The notes under the pieces were generated by a model. The model had not been told where the DNA came from. It saw only the letters and a list, made by a program, of their open reading frames with translations, and did not search any database. Below, one piece after another: positions 1 to 12,283 of a stretch of DNA of 64,000 bases; the first letter of the stretch is position 1, and each line of letters begins with the position of its first letter. The translations under genes and the position numbers were made by a program. The stretch covers positions 372,001-436,000 of the forward strand of contig JAQPZY010001297.1 of assembly GCA_029931535.1 (NCBI GenBank). The letters are read 5' to 3'. This stretch comes from Margaritifera margaritifera. Lineage: Eukaryota; Mollusca; Bivalvia; Unionida; Margaritiferidae.

Positions 1-3000
1 GTAAATATGGTAGATATTTTTACCACTTTGTCCACCATGCAAGACAGCACCTTAGGTCTAAACTCCTGCTATCATCATAGAGAGGAAGGCATTACAAGTG
101 GGAGGCTATGATATTCTTAAATTTTCTGATCAGCTTGTAGATCTTTTGATGTTCAGAGATGATTTAATAAATTTTAAAATGAGAAAAGGTTTTAACTATT
201 GGGAATCTTCATTAGAATAAATCAAAATAATCTTTATTCAGATTTTAAATAAATCTTTTAGTTGTATTTGTAATCTGTCAATTTTGGATTGCATAATTGC
301 ATTAAATCAGCATGTGCTGACTTGGATTTTAAGTACTTCATAATTAAGCCCTCCAGATTAATGATACTATTCTGTAAATTAGCTGCATGTCCACTTATGA
401 AAATTTTTGAAAAGTTTGGATCATCAGTGTTTATTTACTGTACAGTCAAACCTCTCCCTCAGACCTCTCTGAAATAAGACCACTCTCTTATAACAGCCAT
501 ACAGTGTATTTCATCATTCCCATTCATTTTGTGAAATATCAAAATTACCCTCAGAACTCAAACCACTTTCTGATTCACACCAGTTTATTTCCAATTGGAC
601 TGTCTCAGCAGTGGTCTTAATTTGACTAATAGACAACATTAGTTAGTGGGTTTCTGTCAGTTCAGTGGACCCCTGATCTATTGTATTGTAAGTTACATGT
701 AATCACCTCTAATAAATGTCAGCACCCAGGAATATGCGACTGCATGGCAGGGTTAGTATCAGTACTCAGGAATACAGGACTAACAATGCAGGGTTAGTTC
801 TCACTTTGTAAAGTGTACAATTTCACATTTGTATAAATTTGTCTTCCCATTTTCACCCAATTTTCTCAAAATTTGAATAAGTAATGAATAAAACAGTTGC
901 AGTAAGAGTGTTTTTCTTTTAAAGAAAGAAACGCATTTGATTGTAAAGGGGCTATTATACTAAGTAGAGGAGCCAAGATAGCTGGTCATGCAGGGTCTTG
1001 ACTGTATTTCATATTTTACGGTGCCTGTTAGTTAAAAAGACAGTCTAGGGCAGCCAGTAATAAAAGTCAAGTGCATCTCTGTTCTGTATCAGTATTAAGT
1101 TAAATCTACCAGATGTGAAGAGGTCTGAACCTTCTTTTCATGGTGTGTTCTTTCATATGATAAGTTTAGGTTAGCACTTTTCTTGTTGGCTTGCTTTAGA
1201 AAGTCATATCAATATGGTTGAAGAATTACACTGGAGCAACCATTTGAGAGGTAATCTAGCTTATGGTTTAAGTTGAAACCACCACTAACTGAAATGGGTA
1301 TTGTATGCATTTGAGTATGGATGAATATGAGGAAGTACAATTCAGTTGAACAAGGAGTGAGATACAGTTTTGAAATTTACAAATTTTGGAGCATCATTGC
1401 AAGCCAGGGTCATAAATCCATTTTGCTCTCTTATCATCTGTGGCTGTCTGTGACAAAAGTTCTTCATTTTTCATGAATATGCATGAATACATTATCAACA
1501 ATACAATGTAACAATCCCCTAGACATGAATGAAAGTGCCCATTTTATCGATTGATAAGTAACTAATTTGGACCAGAAACTTTGCCTCATTCAAACAGCAT
1601 GAAAGGTCATGTTTGGTCAACATTTTGAGAAAACTTGACTCATGCTCGCAGTGACTGGTTAAGCAGATCTATTCATGAAAAACGAGGAAATCTTATCGTA
1701 GGCAGCCACTGGTGAAAAGGGAGTGTTGTGGATTGTTGCACATGGCTTGCGATGATGATATTGGAGGAAATTCTGATTTTATAACCCCAGGCTGAAATTT
1801 CTACTTCCAGTGGTAAAGAATAGTTAGCGCTTTTTAATCAGCAGTTGGGTGGTTGAACTTAAAATGTTTGCCTTGTTAGAGATACAGAGTTTTCTTAAAT
1901 TTGATTTTGAGCATGAATGCCCTCTTATTTATCATAGTCTTTAATTAAGACATCTAATGTTTTATATTCTAACAATCACAGTTTTCATGTTTGATCAATT
2001 TATTTGTTACTGGAGATGTATTTCATAATTATGCCCATCTAAACCTGGCTGTTTTTCACAAATTGGACAGTCTTTTGGGTATATGCAGTTCAATGCTACG
2101 CCATTATTATACATGTATTATGTATGTCCATAAAAAATGAAAAATAAAATATGTATACAGAATAAGTAGATATATCATATGGACATATACATGAGAATTC
2201 ATTCAGAAGATTTTTGCTTGGTTGGCATTTCTCCTATTTCACCTGTTACAATTGATATTGCCTGTCAGAATTGGTATTACCTGTCACAATTGATATGCAG
2301 AGCAATAGCATCATTGTTGTGTAATTTTAGTTATTATGTTCAATGCTTCAGATAGATTTTTTTTATCCCCCACTATTGTTATGCACTATGAATGTTTATA
2401 CACTCACATGTAATGTCTCTAACTGCCTCCTATACTGTTAGAGCTAGAAACATAATTTTGCTTAATTGTTGCATACATATGATAACTCCTTAACCAAAAA
2501 TCTGAAATTTTCATGGAAAATCTGGCGTTTTTATTGGCCTGTCAGTGTTCATAATTAGCTTATGTAAAAATGTAAATTTTTGTTTTGAAAAATTTGTTTC
2601 AAACAAATAGAATTAGATCTTTGTTTTATACTGAGTTTATTATGCACTGTAACTCGTACTATGATTAAGTTTGTGTGATGGGAGTTCACTAATACATATT
2701 CCTGCTTCGGTCATCTTCCCTAGGGAAGGGTTGTTTGTCCAAGGGCACAGCACAGCGGCTAGGTCCCTGACCAGTAATTTGGTAAATTTGTTGTGTATGT
2801 GTTGTTATGCTGTGTAGTTGAAATATCAACTGTTCCTAAACCTATTTTGTACAGAAAGTGGACTCTTTTAAAAGGGGAGAAGTTTTGTATATTAGGCATG
2901 TAATATATTTGCATATAGTCAGTCAAATTTGTATGTAATTTTATTTTTGGAATCATGTAGCAGAAGCTAATAATAATTTGGTGTAGTTGTCTGAAGGATT

Positions 3001-3004
3001 ATTT
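1..3004. other. AT-rich DNA without a recognisable gene
   Basis: No open frame longer than about 60 codons and no recognisable protein motif is seen. A short sequence near 452 (TACAGTCAAACCTC) resembles the end of a pogo-like transposon, but no matching right end was found. The stretch 1540-1780 is homologous to part of the pogo-like element at 62.2-63.7 kb and is listed separately. The remainder is probably intergenic or intronic. Confidence 0.5.
1540..1780 (+). mobile_element. Fragment of the pogo/Tigger-like repeat family
   Basis: The stretch around 1672-1760 aligns by eye, at roughly 70 percent, with 63001-63090 inside the second pogo-like element. It shares an ATTCATGAAAAA-type start, a GGTGA..AA.G.AGTGT core and a CTTGC.A.GATG end. 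Terminal inverted repeats are not visible, so this is an old internal fragment with uncertain edges. Confidence 0.4.
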
Positions 3005-3419
3005 TACCATATTTGCCGGCCTATAAGTCAATACTTTTTGACCTGAAAGTCTGGGCTTCGTCTTATACTCTGAATCGACTTATATATGGATTATGTCATT
3101 GAAATTGCTTTACCGTATGTTAATGTAATTTTTCGTACGTGAAAATCGTTGCATACAATGTACCAATAAATAATACCTGTAAATAATAATACATGTACAG
3201 ACCATCTTAATCATTTTCCCAAATAATCTGGAATAGCAGTGATACCATTAATATTCATGAAACCGGAAGTTACTAGCAAAAGTGACGAAGCCAAGGTGTT
3301 GATCTGGCTTCGTCTTATACTCTGCATCGACTTATACATGGATGAAGGATTGAAAATTGACGAAAATTAGCGAATTCAACTTATACTCCCCATCGACTTA
3401 TAGGCCGGCAAATACAGTA
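3005..3419. mobile_element. MITE with GCCGGCCTATAAGTC inverted ends
   Basis: The left end reads TACCATATTTGCCGGCC. The right end, reverse-complemented, reads TACTGTATTTGCCGGCC, and both continue into TATAAGTC. The element is about 415 bp and is bounded by TA, as expected for a Tc1/mariner-type target duplication. Two internal segments (near 3056 and 3307) repeat a CTTCGTCTTATACTCTG motif. It has no coding capacity and so would depend on a transposase supplied elsewhere. The superfamily assignment is inferred from the TA ends only. Confidence 0.7.
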
Positions 3420-3962
3420 TTGTTTTGTCAGCCAGAAAAAAAAAAAAAAAAGTTTTGAATGATACTCTAAAGTGGTTTTGAGAGAAAGTAATTCTACATG
3501 AAGTACATGTATATACCATAGCCACAGAAATTGAATTCAGTTGTACATTGATTGAACTGCAATCTTATGCTTTGAATAATAGTGCAAAAAATTAGGAAAT
3601 GGATATTGGAGATATTATTTTGTCTGAGCTATGGAAAAGTGTACAAAATCTTGCTTTAGTTAAGCAATGAGGTAACTCAAATCAGCTTTACAATATAGAC
3701 ATACTTTGTCGTAATTGGATAATTTATCAACAAATGTACCTTCACAAATCAAAGGAAGTAACTTGAAGGAGTAATTATTCGTTGACTGAAGGCAGCCAAA
3801 TGCAAAATTAATCAGTTTAAAATGTATATTACCTACTGGATGTCCATTGTCATTCCAGATATTTGTTTGACCGGATTGGAATATCTACAGCCCACCTGTT
3901 AACCTTTCATTGTCATATTACTGCAGTGGAACAAACTCATTTTCTGCATATTCTTTTGCAAA

Positions 3963-4224
3963 ATTTTGTCATGTATCAACATGTACTTGTTTGATATGCT
4001 TATAAAAATTTTGTCATGTATCAACATGTACTTGTTTGATATGCTTATAAAAATTTTGTCATGTATCAACATGTACTTGTTTGATATGCTTATAAAAATT
4101 TTGTCATGTATTAACATGTACTTGTTTGATATGCTTATAAAAATTTTGTCATGTATCAACATGTACTTGTTTGATATGCTTATAAAAATTTTGTCATGTA
4201 TCAACATGTACTTGTTTGATATGC
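3963..4224. repeat. 45-bp minisatellite, about 5.8 units
   Basis: A unit containing GTCATGTATCAACATGTACT and a poly-A-rich end (CTTATAAAAATT) repeats almost without change; one unit has TTAAC for TCAAC. Because 45 is a multiple of three, open frames of about 100 codons appear on both strands. They are simple 15-residue repeats and are not considered genes. Confidence 0.95.
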
Positions 4225-4250
4225 TGAAACACTCCTTATGTATACTTTCA

Positions 4251-4408
4251 AGTCTGCATGACTAAAGCCACATGAAGAATAGCAACAGATCTAAAATTGA
4301 TTCAAGGTTTAACATTTAAACCAGTTTTAAAGTCTGCATGACTAAAGCCACATGAAGAATAGCAACAGATCTAAAAATTGATTCAAGGTTTAACATTTAA
4401 ACCAGTTA
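4251..4408. repeat. 80-bp direct duplication
   Basis: Two tandem copies start with AGTCTGCATGACTAAAGCC at 4251 and 4331. They differ by about one inserted A. The array begins just downstream of the 45-bp minisatellite. Confidence 0.95.
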
Positions 4409-6607
4409 AAAAAAAATTTCTTAGCATTTCACAAATGCACATCTCGCACATATGCATTTTCTTTAAAGACTCGAATTGTAACAAACATTTCACTTTTGGT
4501 TGATACAGAATTAGTGAATGAAAAAACAGATTATTGTCATTAATTAATATATTTTTGATATTGTATTAAAATAATATCATCTTTTGTACATAAAATAATA
4601 GTTTTATGTTTCAATCAAGGAATTCAAAGAGAAGCACCAAATATCTTGCATATTAAATAAACGTCTTTATTGAACATAAGAATACATGAGTCAATCCAAA
4701 CTTGTGACAAACTTCCAAACTGATTTACACATTGAACCACATCTGTGGTTCCATGCTTGAATCATTTTACTTAAACTCTATAATTAACATACATGAACAA
4801 TAACACACAATTAGTATGAAATATCCATCACTGCACAAATCTGAAACATAAAATATCTGTTACTTCAGAAGTAAGAACAAATAAGTCAAATGGTACATTC
4901 CCTATGCCTCTTTCGTCACATAAGAAACTCAGTTTGAATCACAAAAACAATCAAAATAAAAAGACTTTAATTTTAAGAAACATATTTTGGTCTCGGCATT
5001 TAAGTCCTGTTTATTCCCAACTGATTCCTTTCAGTATTAGCTTCATGACTATTTTCAGTTATTGTTACCTTCCAAAACTGTTGGCTATATATACCTAATG
5101 TCACAGATTTTCATTTGTGTCTCTGTCTTCATCTTTTTGCACAAACATTATTCTAGACCTTCCTGACAGCACTGGCTCATTAATTTTACAGAAGACATAT
5201 TTGTTACTTCTATTACCGGTAACTTGACTGTATGCCCACTATCTTAAGTATATTGTAGTTTGTATATTAAATAATTCATTAAGAAAAGTTATATCCTTTT
5301 CTGAATGAAGCAAGGATTTACATAAAGAGATCATAACATTTTAATATCAAAGTATCTTGTGAATGAAACGACAGTGAGTGCCCATTTTTATACCAGATGT
5401 TTCTGTCAGTAATTCAATACTTGGAGAAAAATGCATCTAGATGTATCTCTGATGACAGAAATGCGTGTGAATTTTAAAATGCCAGCATTGTGTAACACAT
5501 TTTGAGACTTCATAACATTTTATATTGTTATAGTTACACTGAATAAATCCTAAAATGTTTGTTACCTTTTAGTAATGAACATTTTAGTACTATATTCAGT
5601 GCTGCATTGTTTATATGACATTGATAATGACAGAACTTTGATCCTAGTGCTTTTGTATTTTAAAACAATTGAACAATGCGACCTCAGCACATACATGAAC
5701 AAAAAACATTTGAAAAAGATTCTATGGACCTAGATATTCCAGAGAGCTACTTAAATTGAAATAAAACTCCGCATAAACTTGTATTGTGTCCATTTGTAAA
5801 AATGGAGATGGAGATGTGAAACAGTTCATATAAGTACATGGAACAGAAAGCTAGCATTGCATTATAATGCAGTTTCATGCTTGAATGTAACAAACTTTAC
5901 AGTAACGCAACCTTTCACCTATTGGACAAAAAGTAGTTTATTCAAACTTGAAATACAAAGATTCCTGGAAGCTGGTGAAATTTTCATGTGCACACCATAA
6001 TCTAAAAACAAGCAAATTTATATCGTGATCATCGTACCATTATTATTCATTGAACTGTTATGTAATGAACATTTTTGTCTTATTTTTTTGCAGTAAATGG
6101 ACATGATTTATGAAGACATAAAAAAATAGTTTTAATTACTGCGACCATTGTTTTTTCTCCAGCTAGGCAAGTCCTTTATGAATTAATAGAACATAACAAT
6201 TATTTTTTTAACCTTATAATAAAAAACATTTTCCTTCCTAAATCGCGACCATAGAAAATAAAAGCCATAACAGAGGTAGGTAAACTATATAAAAAGACTT
6301 TACATAGTATAAGTTTTGTGGTATTTTGTTTTAGGGGACTGGTTTAGTTGAATCAATATATTCAATATTTGGACATCATGCTTATAAGTAAATTATATAA
6401 CAAGCTCCTATTTTAAGATGTGACCCCTGGGTCATATCTCAGAAACTAATGAGATAACCATCCTATAACCACATGCATGTATAGCTGCAGGGAATGAAAA
6501 GGTGAATTTATACAGTAAGTGTGACCAATTTGCCCCTTGTGGTTTCCCACGCTGGGGACATTGTCCTGGGATCATCTGGAAACTGTATGGACATGAAAAG
6601 ATAAATT
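4409..6607. other. AT-rich DNA, no gene recognised
   Basis: No conserved coding motif, RNA gene or transposon end was recognised. Short frames such as the one near 4904-5098 have no family resemblance. The segment is very AT-rich, with many stops in all frames. Confidence 0.5.
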
Positions 6608-8561
6608 CATCTTTGTGACAGAATCTTTGCATCTGGGAGTGATTTGTGACTCAGTCTCACTATTACAAGCATCTTTGTGACAGAATCTTTGCATCTGGGA
6701 GTGATTTGTGACTCAGTCTCACTATTACAAGCATCTTTGTGACAGAATCTTTGCATCTGGGAGTGATTTGTGACTCAGTCTTATATTACAAGCATCTTTG
6801 TGACAGAATCTTTGCATCTGGGAGTGATTTGTGACTCAAGTCTCACTATTACAAGCATCTTTGTGACAGAATCTTTGCATCTGGGAGTGATTTGTGACTC
6901 AGTCTCACTATTACAAGCATCTTTGTGACAGAATCTTTGCATCTGGGAGTGATTTGTGACTCAGTCTCTCTATTACAAGCATCTTTGTGACAGAATCTTT
7001 GCATCTGGGAGTGATTTGTGACTCAGTCTCACTATTACAAGCATCTTTGTGACAGAATCTTTGCATCTGGGAGTGATTTGTGACTCAGTCTTATATTACA
7101 AGCATCTTTGTGACAGAATCTTTGCATCTGGGAGTGATTTGTGACTCAGTCTCACTATTACAAGCATCTTTGTGACAGAATCTTTGCATCTGGGAGTGAT
7201 TTGTGACTCAGTCTCACTATTACAAGCATCTTTGTGACAGAATCTTTGCATCTGGGAGTGATTTGTGACTCAGTCACACTATTACAAGCATCTTTGTGAC
7301 AGAATCTTTGCATCTGGGAGTGATTTGTGACTCAGTCTCACTATTACAAGCATCTTGGTGACAGAATCTTTGCATCTGGGAGTGATTTGTGACTCAGTCT
7401 CTCTATTACAAGCATCTTTGTGACAGAATCTTTGCATCTGGGAGTGATTTGTGACTCAGTCTCACTATTACAAGCATCTTTGTGACAGAATCTTTGCATC
7501 TGGGAGTGATTTGTGACTCAGTCTCACTATTACAAGCATCTTTGTGACAGAATCTTTGCATCTGGGAGTGATTTGTGACTCAGTCTCACTATTACAAGCA
7601 TCTTTGTGACAGAATCTTTGCATCTGGGAGTGATTTGTGACTCAGTCTCACTATTACAAGCATCTTTGTGACAGAATCTTTGCATCTGGGAGTGATTTGT
7701 GACTCAGTCTCACTATTACAAGCATCTTTGTGACAGAATCTTTGCATCTGGGAGTGATTTGTGACTCAGTCTTCTATTACAAGCATCTTTGTGACAGAAT
7801 CTTTGCATCTGGGAGTGATTTGTGACTCAGTCTCTTATATTTCAAGCATCTTTGTGACAGAATCTTTGCATCTGGGAGTGATTTGTGACTCAGTCTCACT
7901 ATTACAAGCATCTTTGTGACAGAATCTTTGCATCTGGGAGTGATTTGTGACTCAGTCTCACTATTACAAGCATCTTTGTGACAGAATCTTTGCATCTGGG
8001 AGTGATTTTTGACTCAGTCTCACTATTACAAGCATCTTTGTGACAGAATCTTTGCATCTGGGAGTGATTTGTGACTCAGTCTTCTATTACAAGCATCTTT
8101 GTGACAGAATCTTTGCATCTGGGAGTGATTTGTGACTCAGTCTCACTATTACAAGCATCTTTGTGACAGAATCTTTGCATCTGGGAGTGATTTGTGACTC
8201 AGTCTTATATTACAAGCATCTTTGTGACAGAATCTTTGCATCTGGGAGTGATTTGTGACTCAGTCTCACTATTACAAGCATCTTTGTGACAGAATCTTTG
8301 CATCTGGGAGTGATTTGTGACTCAGTCTCACTATTACAAGCATCTTTGTGACAGAATCTTTGCATCTGGGAGTGATTTGTGACTCAGTCTCACTATTACA
8401 AGCATCTTTGTGACAGAATCTTTGCATCTGGGAGTGATTTGTGACTCAGTCTCACTATTACAAGCATCTTTGTGACAGAATCTTTGCATCTGGGAGTGAT
8501 TTGTGACTCAGTCTCACTATTACAAGCATCTTTGTGACTCAGTCTTATATTACAAGCATAT
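6608..8561. repeat. 62-bp minisatellite, about 31 units
   Basis: Consecutive CATCTTTGTGACAGAATC words start at 6608, 6670 and 6732, so the period is 62 bp. The array runs to about 8561 with very low divergence. Several units carry a one-base-shorter TCTTATATT variant near the junction. Each unit holds a GTGACTCAGTC word, which includes TGACTCA. The last unit is truncated and re-joined at GTGACTCAGTC. Open frames inside it are repeat artefacts. Confidence 0.97.
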
Positions 8562-9461
8562 GAAATTCAGGAGGCTTTTGGACAGTAGCCAGTTGCAACA
8601 ATTGAATTGTGTGAACAAATCTGAACTGCTCATGCTAGAAAACAATCCAAAATAAATAGCTACTACTTCAGTGTCTTTGGTGTGCTGCATCATTTTCACA
8701 AAATATTGCTTATAGTAAAACTATAGGCAAAAACTTGATTTGAATTGAATGCTGCCATCTTGGAAGACAAGTTTGAATCAAGATAGGTTTTGCCTCTATT
8801 TTTTTCTATAAGAAATGTTGTGTGAAAAACCCTCCACACCAGCCACCACAATTTCAGACCCTCAAAGAGTACACAACTATACTTTTAAAAAAGTACTGCC
8901 TTGCCCCCAACAGCAACACAAAAACTATGTATGTTTAAAGAATATGCTTATCTTTTGGGTGGCCTCTCTAGAGGCATAAGTTATGGCCCACCGCCCATAC
9001 CCCCCACCTGCCAGCCTGGGTCTCTAGAGACGCTCCACAGTTTAAAAAAAATTACTGCCGTCCCTATCCGGATGGCTCAGACTGGGAGTTTTACAGTCCT
9101 GCCACTCACTCACTTTAAACAGACTGGGAGTTTTACAGTCCTGCCACTTACTCACTTTAAAATGAAGTGAAACTGAGGAACAACTACACCACACTTTAAT
9201 AGCAGTGGTGAAAATGTTTGTTGCAAAAAATACATGTGTCTGGTTAATGAATAAAAAGGACATCTGTGCAGGGTGGGAGCTTACCTCGTAGTAATTAGCA
9301 ATATGCTCTTTTTGGTCAGGTTTTCAGTCACATGTCGATACTTTGGTCACAGAAAGACACAAACAAAACTTTGTGATAGAAGTGGAAATAATACACTGCT
9401 ATATACACACGCAGAGCCTTTGATGAAAATCAGCTGACCTTTCGTGGAGGGAGATAAAATG
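8562..9461. other. Non-coding stretch with a 42-bp duplication
   Basis: No gene was recognised. Two direct copies of a 42-bp unit (CAGACTGGGAGTTTTACAGT and following bases) start at 9078 and 9120. The short ORFs over this stretch follow the duplication and have no known relatives. Confidence 0.6.
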
Positions 9462-9832
9462 GAGAGACCGACCATAAAAAATTATTTTGCAGACACACTA
9501 GAGTAAGTATTTTGATTTTTTGCCTTGTTTAATTGCTATTGTATTGTTAAAGATGTTTTAAGAGGAATATTTAAGGACAGCTCTTACAATTTTTGTTCAA
9601 TTGATGTAAAAACGCCAAAACGTGTGCTTTCTCCCAATGCTAAGAAACCACCGGCTAACCTACTTGTGTTGCTGTGCTGTAAAGCACCAAACCAAGCCAA
9701 ACCAAGTCAGGAACTTCCTCCTCAGGGTGAACATAGCTTGGAGGAGTATTGGAGAGCAGTCAGCAACCTTACAAACCCTGCAACAGGAAAACTGAAGTTA
9801 GAACTTCTTTGCAGGTTGAGCGTAGTTACTTA
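9462..9832 (+). pseudogene. hAT-transposase-like coding relic
   Basis: A short frame opens with MERPTIKNYFADTLE, the PIP-box-like start common in hAT-derived (ZNF862/KIAA1586-like) proteins. It is followed by a consensus-like GTAAGTATT donor. Downstream, a frame ending at 9832 contains SLEEYWRAVSNL and KLKLELLCRL, which resemble the C-terminal hAT dimerisation region (W..V..L, then a leucine-rich helix). The expected continuation into the conserved SIPHSNAD.ER block is cut by a stop. The large DDE core between the two pieces is absent. A SINE 3' tail lies inside the second frame. I read this as an internally deleted hAT-family gene or element. The family call rests on these short motifs only. 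Confidence 0.45.
9655..9712 (+). mobile_element. 3' end fragment of a tRNA-derived SINE
   Basis: The sequence ACCTACTTGTGTTGCTGTG followed by AAAGCACCAAACCAAGCC matches the 3' end of the SINE at 41800-41996 read in reverse complement. Only the last 55-60 bases are present, so the copy is 5'-truncated. It lies in the open frame of the hAT-like relic and contributes the residues around NLLVLLCCKAPNQ. Confidence 0.75.
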
Positions 9833-9839
9833 GCGTGTT

Positions 9840-11169
9840 GTACTTTACAGCCGCAATTATGGTCCCGCCATTAACAACGGAAGTTTGATAATTGTTAGTA
9901 ATTAATCTGAACTTGGCTTATTACCGAAATGAAAAATAATATGGAAAATTCTAAAATCTGAGATGTTCAGAGATTTTAATTTCCAACAAGTTTAGAGCAT
10001 TTTGCATGGATGTATTGTCTCCACGTGTATCCTATTATTTGCTCATTTTCCTACGGCGAAAATATAAAAATAAAATATACTTTTTTAATTATTTTTACGC
10101 AGATATTAAAGAATGCAGTTTCCTGTTTGTGACTGTTAGAGCCTTTGGTTATTGAGAGTGTTTCTGTTTCTTACCACTTGCAAACTTTTCCAGATTTCAG
10201 TTTACGATAACTTGTGCAGTAGTGATTTGGATTCCATATTTTATGAGAGAGAGAGAGAGAGATGGTGGGACTTTACTAAGAAGAGTTAATGATCTAAAAT
10301 TATTCATCTTATTTTTTTGTATTATGCAATAGGAAAACGAACAGAAAAGAAAAAGTTAAACATTAATTTCATCTGATGCGCAAGTTTGTCAAATCAATGG
10401 CAAAGAAAACAAACCCACAGAAGCGTTGCTGTTGTACTTTAGGTTAACAGTTAGCACATGAAATTAACACATCAATATCAAAGAAAACACGCAGTGCTGA
10501 TGGCTTCTATTGTGCTAGGTTACTTGCACGTATCAACTACATGTATCTAGGATGACCTTTTGCGACCATTTGTGATTTTAAATAAACCCGCTACTTTGGT
10601 AAATAAAGCAAAATAGTACAGTTTAAAATAAAATAACGATGTGAAATCTTAATAATGCTTTATTTAAGCGATTGGATGTCAGAAAAAATCATACAATATG
10701 TGAATGAGTATTCATACATGGAGTAACCATCGGAACTTGTGCGATTTTGTTTCACTTCAGTCAGGTATGACTGCAGCTTTGTTATTAATTTGTTCGATGT
10801 TTATCGTTCTTTTCATTGCAGGTAGTACAATATCACTGACTTTCATATGATCATTACAATTTTGTATTGTGTTTACTGAAAAAGAAATAAGGATATGAAT
10901 GCATGTTTAGATTCCGATAACATAGTATTGAAGAAAAAGAAATTAGATTCATTGCGCAAAATGAAGTATTAATACAGTTTACGAGGCATTGTCATTACGT
11001 TATCATCATCTTAAATATGATTTGGCACTATGTATCATACATTATCTTCGTTAGAACAAGGAAATATTTATAATTAACTGAATTACTTTGTTTTTTCAGT
11101 ATCAAAAAGTTAGCAAATTGCTCCCCAGAGGGATAACGATGTAGATAAATCGGTGCACCTACCCCCCGT
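9840..11169. other. No gene recognised
   Basis: AT-rich sequence with a short (GA)n run near 10248-10261. No family motif or RNA gene was found. Several GTAAGT- and TTTCAG-like words occur but cannot be linked into an exon chain. Confidence 0.5.
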
Positions 11170-11415
11170 CTCTCTCTCTCAACCTCTGCTTGCATGGGTA
11201 ATAAACAGTAAACCACGCCCATATTATCGAGACCACGTCCACTCTGCGGTGGTGATCGGATGCGACTCCGCGAGAAAGCGTGGTGTGCAGGGCTATTCTC
11301 CGAGACAACTCCGTCAGGACGCGTGGAGTGATGGTGGAGGGGTTTTTCTTAATCCTCTCCACTCACTCTCCACCCCCACCGCGATGCGCGGAGTTCCGAA
11401 AAATCACGTGAGCTG
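11170..11415. promoter_or_regulatory. Short CpG-rich island, candidate promoter
   Basis: About 19 CpG dinucleotides were counted by eye between roughly 11215 and 11410, against a CpG-poor background. The island contains CCACGCCC (an Sp/KLF-type GC box on the other strand), a GAGTGATGGTGGAGG/CCTCTCCACTCACTC imperfect inverted repeat, and TCACGTGA (E-box) at about 11404. Open frames over it on both strands (67 and 125 codons) show no family resemblance. It could be an unmethylated promoter of an unseen gene, or a recently inserted GC-rich repeat. No transcription start can be assigned. Confidence 0.35.
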
Positions 11416-12030
11416 TACTGTACCTTTGATTTTCAGATTCAATGTGGCATCGCTAGGAAAAAAGCAGAAGTTGATGAGAATTGGTTATGGTGCACATTAC
11501 ACAACATTACACGTCAGGTTGATTTACTGATAATACTAAAAATTACTTTAACCTATAATATTTACCTTTAAACAACATGTTTGTTAACAGAATCTTTGAT
11601 TTTAGTGATATTTTATTTTAAAGAAACATTGTTTTAAGTTTGTAAGCCACTGCATAGCTTCTTAGTCATTGTAGATCCTACAAAAGTATCCCATGCATAT
11701 GTCCACTTAGTATGTCTGGTTCCATTATCGAGTTTTTCATCATATACATACATGTACATATATATAACGGTAGGAGACAAGATCATTACAGTTCTAGACT
11801 TGTTTTACTGAAACTGTCAGATATATTCAACAAAGACATATCTTACAAAACAGAATTCTGCCAAAAAAAGAAGTACAAGAGATACAGCAGATAAAACAAT
11901 CGCAGACTGAGGTATGGCATGCACATTATAATAGCCGTCAGCTGTTCAGTAAGCTTAATGGGTAGATAAGACAAAAAGTTCAGTTTCTAATCGTTTCAAT
12001 TAAACGGCATTGTTTCTGTTATTGTAAACG

Positions 12031-12283
12031 GGGCCCTGGGAGGCCAAATGGTCTAAGGCACTCACCTTTATGGATCACTGACATCTCACCTCTGTCTGCA
12101 TGGTTCATGTCTCAGCTTGGCCAATGTGGCTATGCGAGAAAGCTTGAGAGGAGCTTCCCATGGGTTGATAGTTCCTCCTAGGGTTTTCCAGGGTTCTTCA
12201 TCCACCAAATATTCTGGCCATCATGTATAGCCTGTCGTGTGCTGAAAAATGGTGTTAAACCCACAAAACCACAAACCGTTATA
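12031..12283 (+). mobile_element. tRNA-derived SINE, older copy
   Basis: The head GGGGCCCTGGGAGGCC and the AATGGTCTAAGGCACTC stretch align with the tRNA-like head of the copy at 14088-14338. The A box is TGGCC/AGGCC-like, and the B box is degraded to GGTTCATGTCTC. The body runs through CTTGGCCAATGTGGC to a tail with GGTGTTAAACCCAC. It is more diverged than the 14.1 kb copy and no target duplication is obvious. Confidence 0.85.

Noticed and set aside
452..660. Complete pogo-like element starting TACAGTCAAACCTC
   Set aside because: Only a left-end-like sequence and a weak internal GTGGTCTTAATTTGAC match were found. No right end with a TA border is visible.
3899..4265. Pair of about 100-codon frames on opposite strands as overlapping genes
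   Set aside because: Both arise from the 45-bp tandem repeat, whose length is a multiple of three.
6608..8561. CRISPR-like array of direct repeats
   Set aside because: The repeats are head-to-tail with no variable spacers, and the surrounding DNA is animal-like. It is a minisatellite.
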